Shown here piece after piece: positions 11,640 to 21,901 of a DNA stretch of 64,000 nt (positions within the stretch are counted from its first letter, which is position 1; each line of letters starts with the position of its first letter). Below the pieces are notes generated by a model, which did not search any database, had not been told where the DNA came from, and worked only from the letters and a program-made list of their open reading frames with translations. The stretch spans positions 1 through 64,000 of the forward strand of contig CALDUL010000037.1 of NCBI GenBank assembly GCA_937923575.1. Direction: 5' to 3'. Both the position numbers and the translations under genes were made by a program. This DNA is from an uncultured Algimonas sp. Its GTDB lineage: Bacteria > Pseudomonadota > Alphaproteobacteria > Caulobacterales > Maricaulaceae.

Positions 11640-14600
11640 TCACCGGGCTTTTTCGGACCCGCGTTGCGCAGCTCCATCGGGCCGTCTTGGCCGCGCCAGT
11701 TAAGGTCGCGTTGCGGGAAGGGGATCTCGAAGCCGTTCTCGGCCAGCACCTTGTTAACCTCGGTGTGGATGGCATGCTTCACCGGCCAGCGGTCCTCGAA
11801 TGCCTTGAGGAATGCGCGCAGCTCGAAGTCCAGCGAGGAGTCGCCAAAGTTGACGAACAGCACATTGGGCGGCGGCAGATCGAGGATCTTCGGATTGCGC
11901 TTGAGCACGCCCAGCATCAGTTCGCGCGCCTTATCCGTGTCCGAGCCATAAGCAATCCCAACCGTGCAGATCAGCCGCGTGGTAGAGTTGGACAGCGTCC
12001 AATTGGTCACTTCCTGGCTGATCAGATTCTCGTTCGGGATCAGGATCTCGCGGTTGTCGAGGTCTTGGAGCGTGGTCGCTCGGATCTTGATGCGGGTGAC
12101 CGTGCCGGACTCAGCCCCGATAGTGACATAATCGCCAATGCGGATCGGGCGCTCGAACAGAAGGATCAGACCGGAGACGAAATTCGCGATGATCTTCTGC
12201 AGGCCGAAGCCGATACCGACCGACAGCCCCGTCACGATCCAGCGCAGCTGATCCCATTGCAGGCCCAGCCGGTTGAACGCCATGACGATACCCGTGCCGA
12301 TGATGATATAGCCCAGGATCGTCACCACGGCGTAGCGCGCGCCCGCGTCCATGCCGAGCCGATCGAGCACGAAAATCTCCAGAAAACCCGGCAGATTGCG
12401 CGCGGCGACGATAGTCAGCGCGGCGATGACGCACGCCTGCAGCACGGTCCAGACGCTGATCACGCGGTAGATCGCATTGCCTGCCTGGTCCTGCTCGCCC
12501 GTATCGATGCGCGAAATCTCCAAGCCATCGAAGATCGACAGCGCCGGCAATAGTCCCGACCAGGTCAGCCAGATCAGCACGGCCACGCCCAGCGCGGCGA
12601 TCACGCGCAGCAGCTGCGCGGATTGGCGACTCATGGCCGACACGTCGATTTCGTCCGTGTCGATCGGCGGCGGGGCGGGCACCTGCTCGCCGCGTTCTTC
12701 GGCCGCCTGCGCTTCGGCGCGCTGGCGCAGTTTCTGCTCGCGGCGCTCCACAGCCTGACGGTATTTGATCTGGCGCTGGGCGACCGTGATGGCACGGCGG
12801 ATGCTGCCGTAGATGACGTAGGTGAAATGCAGGATCAGCCCGGTCAGGAAAATGCGCCACAGCAGGTCGCGCCCACTCTCATACCAGCCCGCGCCCGCCA
12901 TGATGGCCGCGATGATCGGCAGGCCGACGACCAGCAGTGCGATGGGACCGCGGTAGCGCGACAGCCCGGTCTCGACATTGTCCGCCGCAAATGTCTGCGC
13001 ATAGGCGGCGCGCTTTCTCCACACCACGCGGAAGGAGAAATAGGCGAGGCTGAGCGCGGTGGCGATGAAGACGAAGACCGACAGCCCGGCGTAGATATTG
13101 TCGCCGCGCATGTCCGACGTGACTGCGAGCAGAAACGACAGTGTGCCGACGACAGGCACGAACCAGCGCAGGTTCCGCTGGACTTCCATGCGAAGGGGTT
13201 TGGGCAATTTGAAATGCGCCCCGAAGAGCGATCTATCACGGTCCCAGATGCGCCAGCTCAGAAAGATGACGGTGAAGACCGACAGGAAAGCAAAGCCATC
13301 CGCCAACCCGCCGATCAGCAAGTCGGGATTGGGCGAGCGCGCGAACAGCACCGCCAGCAGGGCAAAGCCGATCGGCAGCGGCAACGACATAAGCAGGCTC
13401 GCACCGACGACGGCCGGCGTGTGCCAAAGGCTGTCCTCGCGCACCTTGCCGACCATGGCGGAGCGGTCGACGATATCCGCCCAGAGCACGGGCCGCAGCC
13501 GCCATAGCAAGGCGGTCGCGCCGCCAAACAACAGCACCAGCAACCAATAGCGCGCGGCCTGGGTCGCCAGCACCCCGCCGGCCAGCTGCATGTGCTGGGG
13601 CGAGAACAGCTCGGCGGCACCGAGTGCTACGCGCCGCGGCCAGTCGAAGCTGATGGCGGGCACGCTCGGCACCCAGAGCAGATTTTCGTCCAATAGGGCG
13701 CGCAGTTCTTCGGACGCATCGCCTAATGCGATCTGGGCCTCTTCTAACTCACCCAGATCGGCAATGCGTGACGAGGCCGTGCTCACGACTTGTCGCAACA
13801 GCACGCGGCGCTGCTCGGCCAGCTGCGCAATGGCGGCGCGGGCCGGATCGTCCAGCTCGGGCAGGGTCGGCTCGGACGCGCGCGCGCGCGCGAACAGCCC
13901 GTCCACATCGACGCGCCCCACCGCCATGTCGCGCAATTGCTCCTGCGCGAGAACTTGTTCGCGCGTGAGTTTGGCCTTGGTCTGACGAATATCGCGCAAG
14001 TCCGAGCGCAGCTGCGCGCCCGGTTCGATCTGATTGCCGAGCCGGCGCAGCGTCGCGCCCGCTTCCCGGTCGATGGTCTCCAGATCCACCAGAGAGCGCG
14101 CGGCGGTCAGGTCGTTGCGCACATTGGCCGTGCGTCCGCGGATGGACGCCTGGCGGCGCGAGGACAGCGGTTCGTCCGCCGCCATGCTGGTCAGCATTTC
14201 GGCGAGCCGCAGATTGTCCTGCGCGATTTCGGCGGACAGCGGATGGCTCGGCGCGAGCTCTTCGGCCAGCGCGCTGACTTCGCCCGCCTGCCGATTGGCC
14301 TCCACCACCTTGCGCTGCCCGGTCAGATCCTGGAGCGTGCGCACATCGTCGCCCAGCACTTCGGCGCGTAGCTCGGCCAATGACCGGCGTGCGTTGACGA
14401 TCTCTACGCGGGTCGGGAGCGCCGCGAGCTCGGCCTCCAGCGAGGCGATCTGGCTGCGACGGGCATAGTCGCGCGCCCGCAGAGATTTTCGGCGCGCCTC
14501 GCCCAGCGCGTCCGTCTCCCCTTCGCCCAACTCGGCCAAGGCGGGCGTGATCTCGCTCAATGCGGAGCGCGCCGCGGACAGCTCTGCCGGGGCGGCTGTC

Positions 14601-15145
14601 TGGCGCGCGCTGATTTCGGCCAGTTGGGTGCGGTAGCCGTCGATCTCGGCTTGCAGCGCGCGTAGCTCGGATTCCTTGGAGAGCAGGATCTGCTCGGTCT
14701 GGAACATGGCTTCCTCGCCGACCACAGCTGCGTCGGCGTCCATGCGCGCGCGGCTGTCCATGTCAGTCTGCTGAGCGATGATCTGTTTGCGCAGATCATC
14801 CAGAACGCGCGGTCCCATCTCCAGGTCGTTGCGCCAGCGCATGAGCCGTTCGGACTGTCGCGCGGCGGATTGCAGCTGCTCGGACGCCGTCGTCAAAAAG
14901 GCGCGCCGCTGTTCCACGACAGACTCCGCCGGGGTGAGCCGCACTGTCTGCCCATCGGTATTTGTGCGCGTCTCGGGCGGGCCGAGTTCGCTGATCTCCC
15001 GGTTCAGATCGTCGATGGTAAAGGCGGGTGCCGATGGGCCGCTCGCGGTGGGTGTTGGCGTATCGGTCTGCGCCGCGGCGGGCCCGCTCATCAATGCGGT
15101 GCCAAACAGGATCAGGGATGCCAGAATAAGCAGGAGCGAACGCAT
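11612..15145 (-). CDS. Large MscS-type mechanosensitive channel with periplasmic N-terminal domain (DUF3772/MscK-like)
   Basis: 1177 aa; signal peptide, coiled-coil region, multiple TMs, MscS core GLSVGIGFGLQKIIANFVSGLILLFERPIRIGDYVTIG...TLQDLDNREILIPNENLIS. Confidence 0.9.
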   Translation of the reverse strand: MRSLLLILASLILFGTALMSGPAAAQTDTPTPTASGPSAPAFTIDDLNREISELGPPETRTNTDGQTVRLTPAESVVEQRRAFLTTASEQLQSAARQSERLMRWRNDLEMGPRVLDDLRKQIIAQQTDMDSRARMDADAAVVGEEAMFQTEQILLSKESELRALQAEIDGYRTQLAEISARQTAAPAELSAARSALSEITPALAELGEGETDALGEARRKSLRARDYARRSQIASLEAELAALPTRVEIVNARRSLAELRAEVLGDDVRTLQDLTGQRKVVEANRQAGEVSALAEELAPSHPLSAEIAQDNLRLAEMLTSMAADEPLSSRRQASIRGRTANVRNDLTAARSLVDLETIDREAGATLRRLGNQIEPGAQLRSDLRDIRQTKAKLTREQVLAQEQLRDMAVGRVDVDGLFARARASEPTLPELDDPARAAIAQLAEQRRVLLRQVVSTASSRIADLGELEEAQIALGDASEELRALLDENLLWVPSVPAISFDWPRRVALGAAELFSPQHMQLAGGVLATQAARYWLLVLLFGGATALLWRLRPVLWADIVDRSAMVGKVREDSLWHTPAVVGASLLMSLPLPIGFALLAVLFARSPNPDLLIGGLADGFAFLSVFTVIFLSWRIWDRDRSLFGAHFKLPKPLRMEVQRNLRWFVPVVGTLSFLLAVTSDMRGDNIYAGLSVFVFIATALSLAYFSFRVVWRKRAAYAQTFAADNVETGLSRYRGPIALLVVGLPIIAAIMAGAGWYESGRDLLWRIFLTGLILHFTYVIYGSIRRAITVAQRQIKYRQAVERREQKLRQRAEAQAAEERGEQVPAPPPIDTDEIDVSAMSRQSAQLLRVIAALGVAVLIWLTWSGLLPALSIFDGLEISRIDTGEQDQAGNAIYRVISVWTVLQACVIAALTIVAARNLPGFLEIFVLDRLGMDAGARYAVVTILGYIIIGTGIVMAFNRLGLQWDQLRWIVTGLSVGIGFGLQKIIANFVSGLILLFERPIRIGDYVTIGAESGTVTRIKIRATTLQDLDNREILIPNENLISQEVTNWTLSNSTTRLICTVGIAYGSDTDKARELMLGVLKRNPKILDLPPPNVLFVNFGDSSLDFELRAFLKAFEDRWPVKHAIHTEVNKVLAENGFEIPFPQRDLNWRGQDGPMELRNAGPKKPGEWFEEAAEE

Positions 15146-15250
15146 GCCCCGTCATGCGACTTCGCAGTCCGGTCTGTCCAGTCCTGTGCACGGACAATGG
15201 GCCAACCGACAATGACGCCTACCGCGCTTGCGCCCGCGTCCCACTTCCCT

Positions 15251-17062
15251 ATGAGCGCGCGCATGGCTGAACCGCCCCTCATATCGCTGTCCGGCATACA
15301 CCTGACTTTTGGCGGCACGCCGCTGCTGACCGATGCGAACCTGTCCGTCTTTGCGCGGGACCGCGTCTGCCTGGTTGGGCGCAATGGCTCGGGCAAATCC
15401 ACGCTGATGAAGATCGCCGCCGGGCTGGTCGAACCGGACGGCGGCGAAATTGTGCGCCGCCCCCGCGCCGATGCGCGCTACCTCGAACAGGATCCGGACC
15501 TGACCCGCTTTGCGACGTCTCGCGACTATATCGAAGACGGGCTGACCAGCTTGGATACGGGCGGGCGCGTGCCCTATCTGCTGGATGCTCTGGGGCTGAC
15601 TGGCTTGGAAGACCCGGCGCTGATGTCGGGCGGGGAGCGCCGCCGCGCAGCCCTGGTGCGCGTACTCGCGCCGGACCCGGATGTTCTGCTGCTCGACGAG
15701 CCGACGAACCATCTCGACCTGCCCGCCATCGAATGGCTCGAAGGCGAGCTGTCGCGGTCCCGCGCGGCGCTCATCCTGATCAGCCACGACCGGCGATTTC
15801 TCGAAAATCTATCGGACCGCGTCGTCTGGCTGGAGCGAGGCACGACGCGGGAGCTCGGCAAGGGCTTTGCGCATTTCGAGGACTGGCGCGATGAAATGCT
15901 GGAGCAGGAAGCCCTCGACCATCACAAGCTCGGCCGCCAGATCCACCGCGAGGAGCACTGGGTCACCCACGGGGTGAGCGGTCGCCGCAAGCGCAACATG
16001 CGCCGGCTGAAGGCGCTGGGTGAGCTGAAGCAGCAGTATAAATCCGCGACCGGCCCGCAGGGCGGCGTGTCGATCACCGTGGGCGAGGCGGAGCGTTCCG
16101 CGAAGAAAGTCGTCGAGGTGGACGACGTCCGCTTTGCCTATGGCGAGCGCACCATTATCGACGGGCTCTCCTTACGCATGATGCGCGGCGAACGGCTGGC
16201 GGTCATCGGCCCGAACGGATCCGGCAAGACGACGCTGCTCAAGCTGCTCACGGGCGGGCTGCAACCGGACTCCGGCACCATCAAGCTCGGCGAGAATCTC
16301 GAGCCGCTCTTCATCGATCAGGCGCGCGAAACGCTCGACCCGGAGATGAGCCTCCAGGACGCGATGGGTGACGGCAATGAGACGGTGAGCGTCAACGGCA
16401 ATCCCGTTCACGTCATGCGCTATATGAAGGATTTCCTGTTCCGGCCCGAACAGGCGACAACGCCGCTGCGCGCGCTATCGGGTGGCGAGCGGGCGCGAGT
16501 GCAGCTGGCGCGGGGGCTCAGGCTTCCGAGCAATCTGCTGATCCTCGACGAGCCGACCAATGATCTCGATCTGGAAACGCTCGACCTGCTGCAGGACATG
16601 GTTGCGGATTATCCGGGGACGGTGATCCTGGTGTCGCACGACCGCGACTTCATCGACCGGCTGGCGGCGCGCACGCTGGCCTATGAGGGGCCGGGCCAGT
16701 GGCAGCTCTATCCCGGCGGCTATGCCGACATGGTCGCGCAACGCGGCGAGGGCGTGCGAGCGCGTAAGGCGGCAGAAAAGGCGGCGAAAAAATCCGGTGG
16801 TGGCGGCGAGCGCGGCCAGCGCGCGGAAAAGATGAGCTACAAGGAAACCTACCGTCTGGGCGAGCTGCCCGGCGTGATGGAAGCCCTGCAGGGCAAGATC
16901 GCGGCGCTGAATGCGGAGATGGCCGACCCGGAGCTATACGCCCGCGACGCGGCGCGGTTCGCGGCTGCGAGCGCAGAGCTGGGCGAGGCGACCGAGGCGC
17001 TCGACGCGGCAGAGATGGAGTGGCTGGAGCTCGAAGAGAAGCGCGAGCGGCTGTCCGGTTAG
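15251..17062 (+). CDS. ABC-F family ATP-binding protein (Uup-like)
   Basis: Two Walker A (VGRNGSGKS, IGPNGSGKT), two signature motifs (LMSGGERRRAAL, LSGGERARVQLARGL), linker and C-terminal coiled coil; ORF upstream extension to 14870 not credible. Confidence 0.9.
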   Translation: MSARMAEPPLISLSGIHLTFGGTPLLTDANLSVFARDRVCLVGRNGSGKSTLMKIAAGLVEPDGGEIVRRPRADARYLEQDPDLTRFATSRDYIEDGLTSLDTGGRVPYLLDALGLTGLEDPALMSGGERRRAALVRVLAPDPDVLLLDEPTNHLDLPAIEWLEGELSRSRAALILISHDRRFLENLSDRVVWLERGTTRELGKGFAHFEDWRDEMLEQEALDHHKLGRQIHREEHWVTHGVSGRRKRNMRRLKALGELKQQYKSATGPQGGVSITVGEAERSAKKVVEVDDVRFAYGERTIIDGLSLRMMRGERLAVIGPNGSGKTTLLKLLTGGLQPDSGTIKLGENLEPLFIDQARETLDPEMSLQDAMGDGNETVSVNGNPVHVMRYMKDFLFRPEQATTPLRALSGGERARVQLARGLRLPSNLLILDEPTNDLDLETLDLLQDMVADYPGTVILVSHDRDFIDRLAARTLAYEGPGQWQLYPGGYADMVAQRGEGVRARKAAEKAAKKSGGGGERGQRAEKMSYKETYRLGELPGVMEALQGKIAALNAEMADPELYARDAARFAAASAELGEATEALDAAEMEWLELEEKRERLSG

Positions 17063-17643
17063 TCCGTCGTCGCGACAATCCGCACATCCAGATCGACCTG
17101 CCTACGCACATATTCGTCAGTATCCCAGGGCGCGGCGCCGACGTTCCAGTCGGTGCGCATGATGGAGGTCTGACCCTCCATCACCGTGCGCCCGTTCTCT
17201 TCGGTCAGGCGGAAGGGCAAGCTCACATCGGCGCTGATGCCTTTCATGGTCAGCGTGCCCAGCGCGATGAGTTTGCCGTCCCGGGTCGGCGTCGGGCTGA
17301 GTTCGGTCGCGCGGAATTCCGCGACCGGAAACGCCTTCACATCGAACCAAGCCGGACCGGGCAGGGTCGAATTGCGGTCGGTCGAACCCGCGCGGACACT
17401 GGTCAACGGGATCAGGACCTGCACATCGATCTCGTCACCGTCGTAGAAGATGCGCGCGTCGAACTCGGTGAACTCTCCCGTGAAGGGCTCACCCTCCTGC
17501 TCGCTTGAGAAGCGGATGTGGCTCTCCTCCGGGATAACGGTGTAGTTGGTCTCGAATGCCGCCGCGGGAACGATCTCCGCAGTCGGCGCACCGCAGCCTC
17601 CGAGCAAGACAGCAAAAGCGAGAGTGGGAATGACGTGGCGCAT
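17059..17643 (-). CDS. YceI family protein
   Basis: FETNYTVIPEESHIRFSSEQEGEPFTGEFTEFDARIFYD...KAFPVAEFRAT...GTLTMKGISADVSLPF. Confidence 0.9.
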   Translation of the reverse strand: MRHVIPTLAFAVLLGGCGAPTAEIVPAAAFETNYTVIPEESHIRFSSEQEGEPFTGEFTEFDARIFYDGDEIDVQVLIPLTSVRAGSTDRNSTLPGPAWFDVKAFPVAEFRATELSPTPTRDGKLIALGTLTMKGISADVSLPFRLTEENGRTVMEGQTSIMRTDWNVGAAPWDTDEYVRRQVDLDVRIVATTD

Positions 17644-17687
17644 GGGAGCGTGCTAGCGCGGACACGCCAATACGCCAAGGAGCCCCG

Positions 17688-18497
17688 ATGACCGTTCTTC
17701 CCGCTTCCCCCTACCGCATCGATCCGGGCCAGCCCTTCGTGCTCGCAGACCAACTGACCGCGGTCGATCTCTTCGACAGCAAAAAGGCCGCGAAGAAACA
17801 GGCGGCAGAGCATGCGGAAGCGATCTCCGACCTCGCGCACAAACTTTACGGCGAAGCGGATCGCAAGCTGCTGATAGTGCTCCAGGGGATGGACACATCC
17901 GGCAAGGACGGCACGACCAAGTCGATCTTCCAATTCACCCCGCCGCTCAACGTCCGCGTGGCCGCATTCAAATCGCCGACCAAGCACGAGCTCGCGCATG
18001 ACTACCTCTGGCGTGTCCACCGCGAGGTACCGGGCAAGGGCCAGATCGTGCTGTTCAACCGCTCACACTATGAAGACGTCCTCGTGGTCAAAGTGCGTGA
18101 GTTCGTGGACGCGCAGACCATCGAGCAGCGCTACGCGCAGATCAACAATTTCGAGCGGCTGCTGGTGGAGACGGGGACGACCGTGCTTAAATTCATGCTT
18201 CACATCAGTCCGGAAGTGCAGGCCGAGCGGCTGCGCGATCGGCTCATCGTTCCGGGCAAACGCTGGAAGTTCAATCCCGGCGATCTGGACGACCGCGCGC
18301 TCTGGCCGGAATTCATGGACGCCTATGAGACGATGGTCCAGCGCACGAGCACGGAGCACGCGCCGTGGTATGTCATCCCGAGTGACGACAAGAAAACGCG
18401 CGGGGCGATCATCGCGGGGCTGGTACGAGAGACGCTGGAGTCGATGGGGCTGGCGTATCCGGATCCGGGCTACAGAGAAGAGGACTTCGAGATTTAG
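17688..18497 (+). CDS. PPK2 family polyphosphate kinase
   Basis: LLIVLQGMDTSGKDGTTKSIFQFTPPLNVRVAAFKSPTKHELAHDYLWRVHREVPGKGQIVLFNRSHYEDVLVVKV. Confidence 0.93.
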   Translation: MTVLPASPYRIDPGQPFVLADQLTAVDLFDSKKAAKKQAAEHAEAISDLAHKLYGEADRKLLIVLQGMDTSGKDGTTKSIFQFTPPLNVRVAAFKSPTKHELAHDYLWRVHREVPGKGQIVLFNRSHYEDVLVVKVREFVDAQTIEQRYAQINNFERLLVETGTTVLKFMLHISPEVQAERLRDRLIVPGKRWKFNPGDLDDRALWPEFMDAYETMVQRTSTEHAPWYVIPSDDKKTRGAIIAGLVRETLESMGLAYPDPGYREEDFEI

Positions 18498-18514
18498 AGT
18501 TCCCGGCGCCCACA

Positions 18515-18872
18515 ACAGACACACCCGCTCCGAAGCGCAGCGGAGGGGCTGCAGTGGTGTTTCTGTTAGCGTCCGAAGGACCATCCAGCTCAGCTGGAAC
18601 CCCGGCGCACCCGCCCGGACGGCCGCGCGGCGGTCGAGCTCCTATTATCCACCTCTTGCCTAGCCTAGAGACAACCGCCCTTCTCGCTAGAGGGAGAGGG
18701 GCGACGGTTTTAAGAGAGGGAAGAGCCGAAAGATCGGAGTTCGAACGCTTCCGCGGTCGTCCCGCCCCATAGGGCGGGATCGCCGCGTCGCGCCGTGGTC
18801 CTCGTGCCTCGGACGCTAACGAATAAACCACTTCAGCCCCTTCGCTTCGCTCCGGAGCGGGTTTATTCGTTG
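18515..18872. repeat. Non-coding element bounded by two long inverted arms, each arm itself a hairpin
   Basis: Left arm CCCGCTCCGAAGCGCAGCGGAGGGGCTGCAGTGGTGTTTCTGTTAGCGTCCGAAG vs reverse complement of right arm CCCGCTCCGGAGCGAAGCGAAGGGGCTGAAGTGGTTTATTCGTTAGCGTCCGAGG (about 46/55 identical). Right arm stem AACGAATAAACC/GGTTTATTCGTT perfect; left arm stem AACAGACACACC/GGTGTTTCTGTT one mismatch. Confidence 0.85.
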
Positions 18873-18887
18873 TGTCTAGGGGAGCGC

Positions 18888-20567
18888 CTAGCCGTCGGCT
18901 TGGGTTAGTCCTGCCCGCATCCTCTTCTTGTCGATCTTCCCCACCGGGGTCAGCGGGATTTCTTCGACGAAGTGCACCTGCTTTGGCAATTTATACGGCG
19001 CCATATTGGCGCGCATCCAGTCGAGCAGGCGCTTGGTGACCTGACCGTCATCGCCTTCGCTCTCGGGCGATTTCTGCACGAACAGATGCACGATGTCGTT
19101 GCCGGGACGTTTCTCGTCAGGCGTGCCGACCACGGCGCATTCTGCCACGTCGGGGTGTGACTTCATCTTGTCCTCGACCTCGACGGAGAAGACCTTGAAC
19201 CCGCCGACCACGAGCATGTCCTTGGCGCGGTCGCACAGGAAGATGTAGCCGTCTTGGTCCATGTAGCCGACGTCGCCGGAATACATGTATCGCGTGCCGT
19301 CTATTTCTCGCAGCGCACGCGCGCTCTCTTCGGGCAGGCCGAGATAGCCGCTCATCAGCTGCGGACCCGCCGTGACGATCTCGCCCGGCTCGCCCAGCGG
19401 CATTTCGGTCGTGCCCGTCTCCAGATCCATGATCTTCACATCGACGCCCACCATGGGCACGCCGACGGAGCCGAGCTTGTAGCGGGAGATGGGATGCACG
19501 ATGTAGCACGGCCCGGTTTCGGTCATGCCGAAGACATCGCTGATCTTGTTCGGCCCGATAACGGCTTCGAGATTGTCATAGGTCGTGCGCGTCAGCGGCG
19601 CCGCGCCGGATTTGGCGGTGACGAGCTTGCTGAAGTCCACATCCTTGAATTTCGGATGCGCGACCAGCATGTCGTAGAGCGCCGGGACCGCGCCCAGCCG
19701 CGTCGGCGGCACGGCGATCAGCTGGTCCACGAAGTGGTCGATGTCGCGTGGATTGGGCAGCAGCGTCATCTGCGCGCCAAAGACCAGCGCGCCGATCAGC
19801 AGGCTCAGCCCTGCCACGTGGAAGAATGGGAAGGCCGACGCGTAGGCTTCGGCATAGGGAATGGTTTCCGGGTCCATCGCCGAGACCATGATCGGGTTGA
19901 ACACGATGGTCTTGTGCGACAGCTCCGCGCCCTTGGGCTTGCCCGTCGTGCCGCCTGTATATTGGATCATGAAGGTGTCGTGCGCGTCGACTGCGACGGC
20001 GGCAAACTCATCCGACGCGTTCGCCATCAGCCCCTGCCACGTGTGGCCCTCCACGCCCGGCAGGTCGACCGGAGACACATCCGGCGCGCCGAGAAAGTCG
20101 CCCGCGCCGACGCTGATCACATGGCTTAGACCCGCCGGCACGCTCGGCATCGCTCCCAAGGCGGGCGCAAAGTCGGACAGGCTCACCAATGCGGTGATCT
20201 TCGCGTCCGTGATCTGGTGGACCAGTTCGGGCGGGGCGAGCAGGGGTGACACGCCGGAACCGCGCGCGCCCATCTTGGACACGGCGATGACGCCGATCAC
20301 ATATTGCGGGACGTTGGGGAGGTGAAAGCCGACCGTGTCGGACCGACCCAACCCCGCGCCAGTCAGCGCATTGGCGAAGCGTGAGGCCAGCCGATCGAGC
20401 TCTGCGTAGCTGATGACGCGGTTGAAATAGCGCAGGGCGGGCGCTTCGGGGTTGTTGCGCGCATGTTCTTCGAGATGCTGGGCGAGGCTGCGCCCGTCAT
20501 AGTCCGGCATTTTATAGCCCAGTTCATCGTGTACCGCCTGCCACTGTTTTCCGTGGGATTTACCCAT
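18888..20567 (-). CDS. AMP-binding long-chain acyl-CoA ligase
   Basis: DTFMIQYTGGTTGKPKGAELSH...ISDVFGMTETGPCY...YMYSGDVGYMDQDGYIFLCDRAKDMLVVGGFKVFSVEVED...LTPVGKIDKKRMR. Confidence 0.93.
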   Translation of the reverse strand: MGKSHGKQWQAVHDELGYKMPDYDGRSLAQHLEEHARNNPEAPALRYFNRVISYAELDRLASRFANALTGAGLGRSDTVGFHLPNVPQYVIGVIAVSKMGARGSGVSPLLAPPELVHQITDAKITALVSLSDFAPALGAMPSVPAGLSHVISVGAGDFLGAPDVSPVDLPGVEGHTWQGLMANASDEFAAVAVDAHDTFMIQYTGGTTGKPKGAELSHKTIVFNPIMVSAMDPETIPYAEAYASAFPFFHVAGLSLLIGALVFGAQMTLLPNPRDIDHFVDQLIAVPPTRLGAVPALYDMLVAHPKFKDVDFSKLVTAKSGAAPLTRTTYDNLEAVIGPNKISDVFGMTETGPCYIVHPISRYKLGSVGVPMVGVDVKIMDLETGTTEMPLGEPGEIVTAGPQLMSGYLGLPEESARALREIDGTRYMYSGDVGYMDQDGYIFLCDRAKDMLVVGGFKVFSVEVEDKMKSHPDVAECAVVGTPDEKRPGNDIVHLFVQKSPESEGDDGQVTKRLLDWMRANMAPYKLPKQVHFVEEIPLTPVGKIDKKRMRAGLTQADG

Positions 20568-20668
20568 GATCACTCTCCCGAATATTTTCAGGTTGACTGC
20601 CAAAGCCGATAAGCGCGGGCAACGTCAAAACGGTCGCATCAGAGGCGCGCTCGCGTTACATCACATCC

Positions 20669-21901
20669 ATGCCCGGACAATCACAAGCGCATGTGCTCAT
20701 AATCGGCGCCTCTCATGCGGGCGCGCAAGCGGCGGTGAGCCTGCGCCAGATGGGTCACACGGGCGCCATCACCCTGCTGGGCGACGAGGAGGTCGCGCCC
20801 TATCACCGACCACCGCTGTCCAAGGACTATCTGAAAGGTGCGAAATCGCGCGACGAGATCCTGCTGCGGCCCGCGGATAGCTACGCGCAGAGCGATATCA
20901 CGCTCCGACTGGGCGAGCGGGCGGGGTCTATTGACCGCGAGCACAAGTCCGTCCTGCTGCAATCGGGCGATACGGTCTCCTATGACACGCTCATCCTCGC
21001 CACAGGCGCGCGCGTGCGCCGCCTGCCGGTCCCGGGGGCCGATCTCGACCACGTCTTCTACCTGCGCGACGCCGCTGACGTCGAAGCCATTCGCGACCGT
21101 GTTAAAGCGGGCCAGCGCGCCGTCATCATCGGCGGCGGCTATATCGGGTTGGAAACGGCGGCGAGCTTGCGCGCGCAAGGCATGGAGGTGACCCTGCTCG
21201 AAGCCCAGCCGCGCATCCTCGCGCGTGTCACATCTGAAGCCATGAGCGGCTTCTACCGCCGCGTTCACACCGAGGAAGGCGTGGAGATCATCGAAAGCTG
21301 CATGGCATCCGAGATCGCCCAGTCCGATGATGGATTGACTGTCTCAACCTCCTGCGGTCGCCAGCTCGACGCCCATATGGTCGTCATCGGCATCGGCGTG
21401 ATTCCCAATGCGGAGCTGGCCGAATTCGCCGGGCTGGACGTGGGCGACGGGATCGAAGTCAACGCTTTCTGCCAGACGTCTGACCCCGACATCTACGCGC
21501 TGGGCGATGTCGCTCACCACCACAACCCGCTCTACGACCGCGCGCTGCGGGTGGAGTCTGTGCCCAATGCGACGGAACAGGCCAAGACCGTCGCGACGCA
21601 CATCGTCGGTAAGCCCAAGCCTTTCTCCGCCCTGCCGTGGTTCTGGTCGGATCAATATGATCTGAAGCTGCAGATCGCGGGTCTCTCGGATGGCTATGAC
21701 GATGTCGTGCTCAGGGGAGACCTCGCGAACACCCGCTCTGGCGCCGCCTATTACTTCGCGGGCGACCGCCTGCTGGCCGTTGACGCCGTCAACGCTCCGC
21801 GCGACTTCATGACAGCCCGCATGGCGCTGTCCAAGGGCCGCACGATGGACAAGGCCGCGTTGGCTGGGCCGGATGCGGATTTGAAAGCCGCGATCATCTG
21901 A
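20669..21901 (+). CDS. FAD-dependent oxidoreductase (ferredoxin/rubredoxin reductase type)
   Basis: VLIIGASHAGAQAAVSLRQMGHTGAITLLGDEEVAPYHRPPLSKDYLKG...AVIIGGGYIGLETAASLRAQGMEVTLLEA...DIYALGDVAHHHN. Confidence 0.92.
   Translation: MPGQSQAHVLIIGASHAGAQAAVSLRQMGHTGAITLLGDEEVAPYHRPPLSKDYLKGAKSRDEILLRPADSYAQSDITLRLGERAGSIDREHKSVLLQSGDTVSYDTLILATGARVRRLPVPGADLDHVFYLRDAADVEAIRDRVKAGQRAVIIGGGYIGLETAASLRAQGMEVTLLEAQPRILARVTSEAMSGFYRRVHTEEGVEIIESCMASEIAQSDDGLTVSTSCGRQLDAHMVVIGIGVIPNAELAEFAGLDVGDGIEVNAFCQTSDPDIYALGDVAHHHNPLYDRALRVESVPNATEQAKTVATHIVGKPKPFSALPWFWSDQYDLKLQIAGLSDGYDDVVLRGDLANTRSGAAYYFAGDRLLAVDAVNAPRDFMTARMALSKGRTMDKAALAGPDADLKAAII

Noticed and set aside
12111-12860. 249-aa minus-strand ORF inside the mechanosensitive channel gene
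   Set aside because: Same-strand alternate frame of a gene with clear MscS motifs; Arg/Ala/Gly-rich artefact.
14870-15250. N-terminal extension of the ABC-F ORF
   Set aside because: Overlaps the start of the divergent mechanosensitive channel gene and reads as Arg/Gly-rich non-protein-like sequence; a good start exists at 15251.
17059-17062. 4-bp overlap of the stop codons of the ABC-F and YceI genes
   Set aside because: Tail-to-tail stop overlap (TTAG) is common in compact bacterial genomes and not informative.
18554-18772. 72-aa plus-strand ORF inside the inverted-repeat element
   Set aside because: Composition follows the palindromic DNA; no RBS or recognisable protein signature, and better explained as part of the non-coding element.
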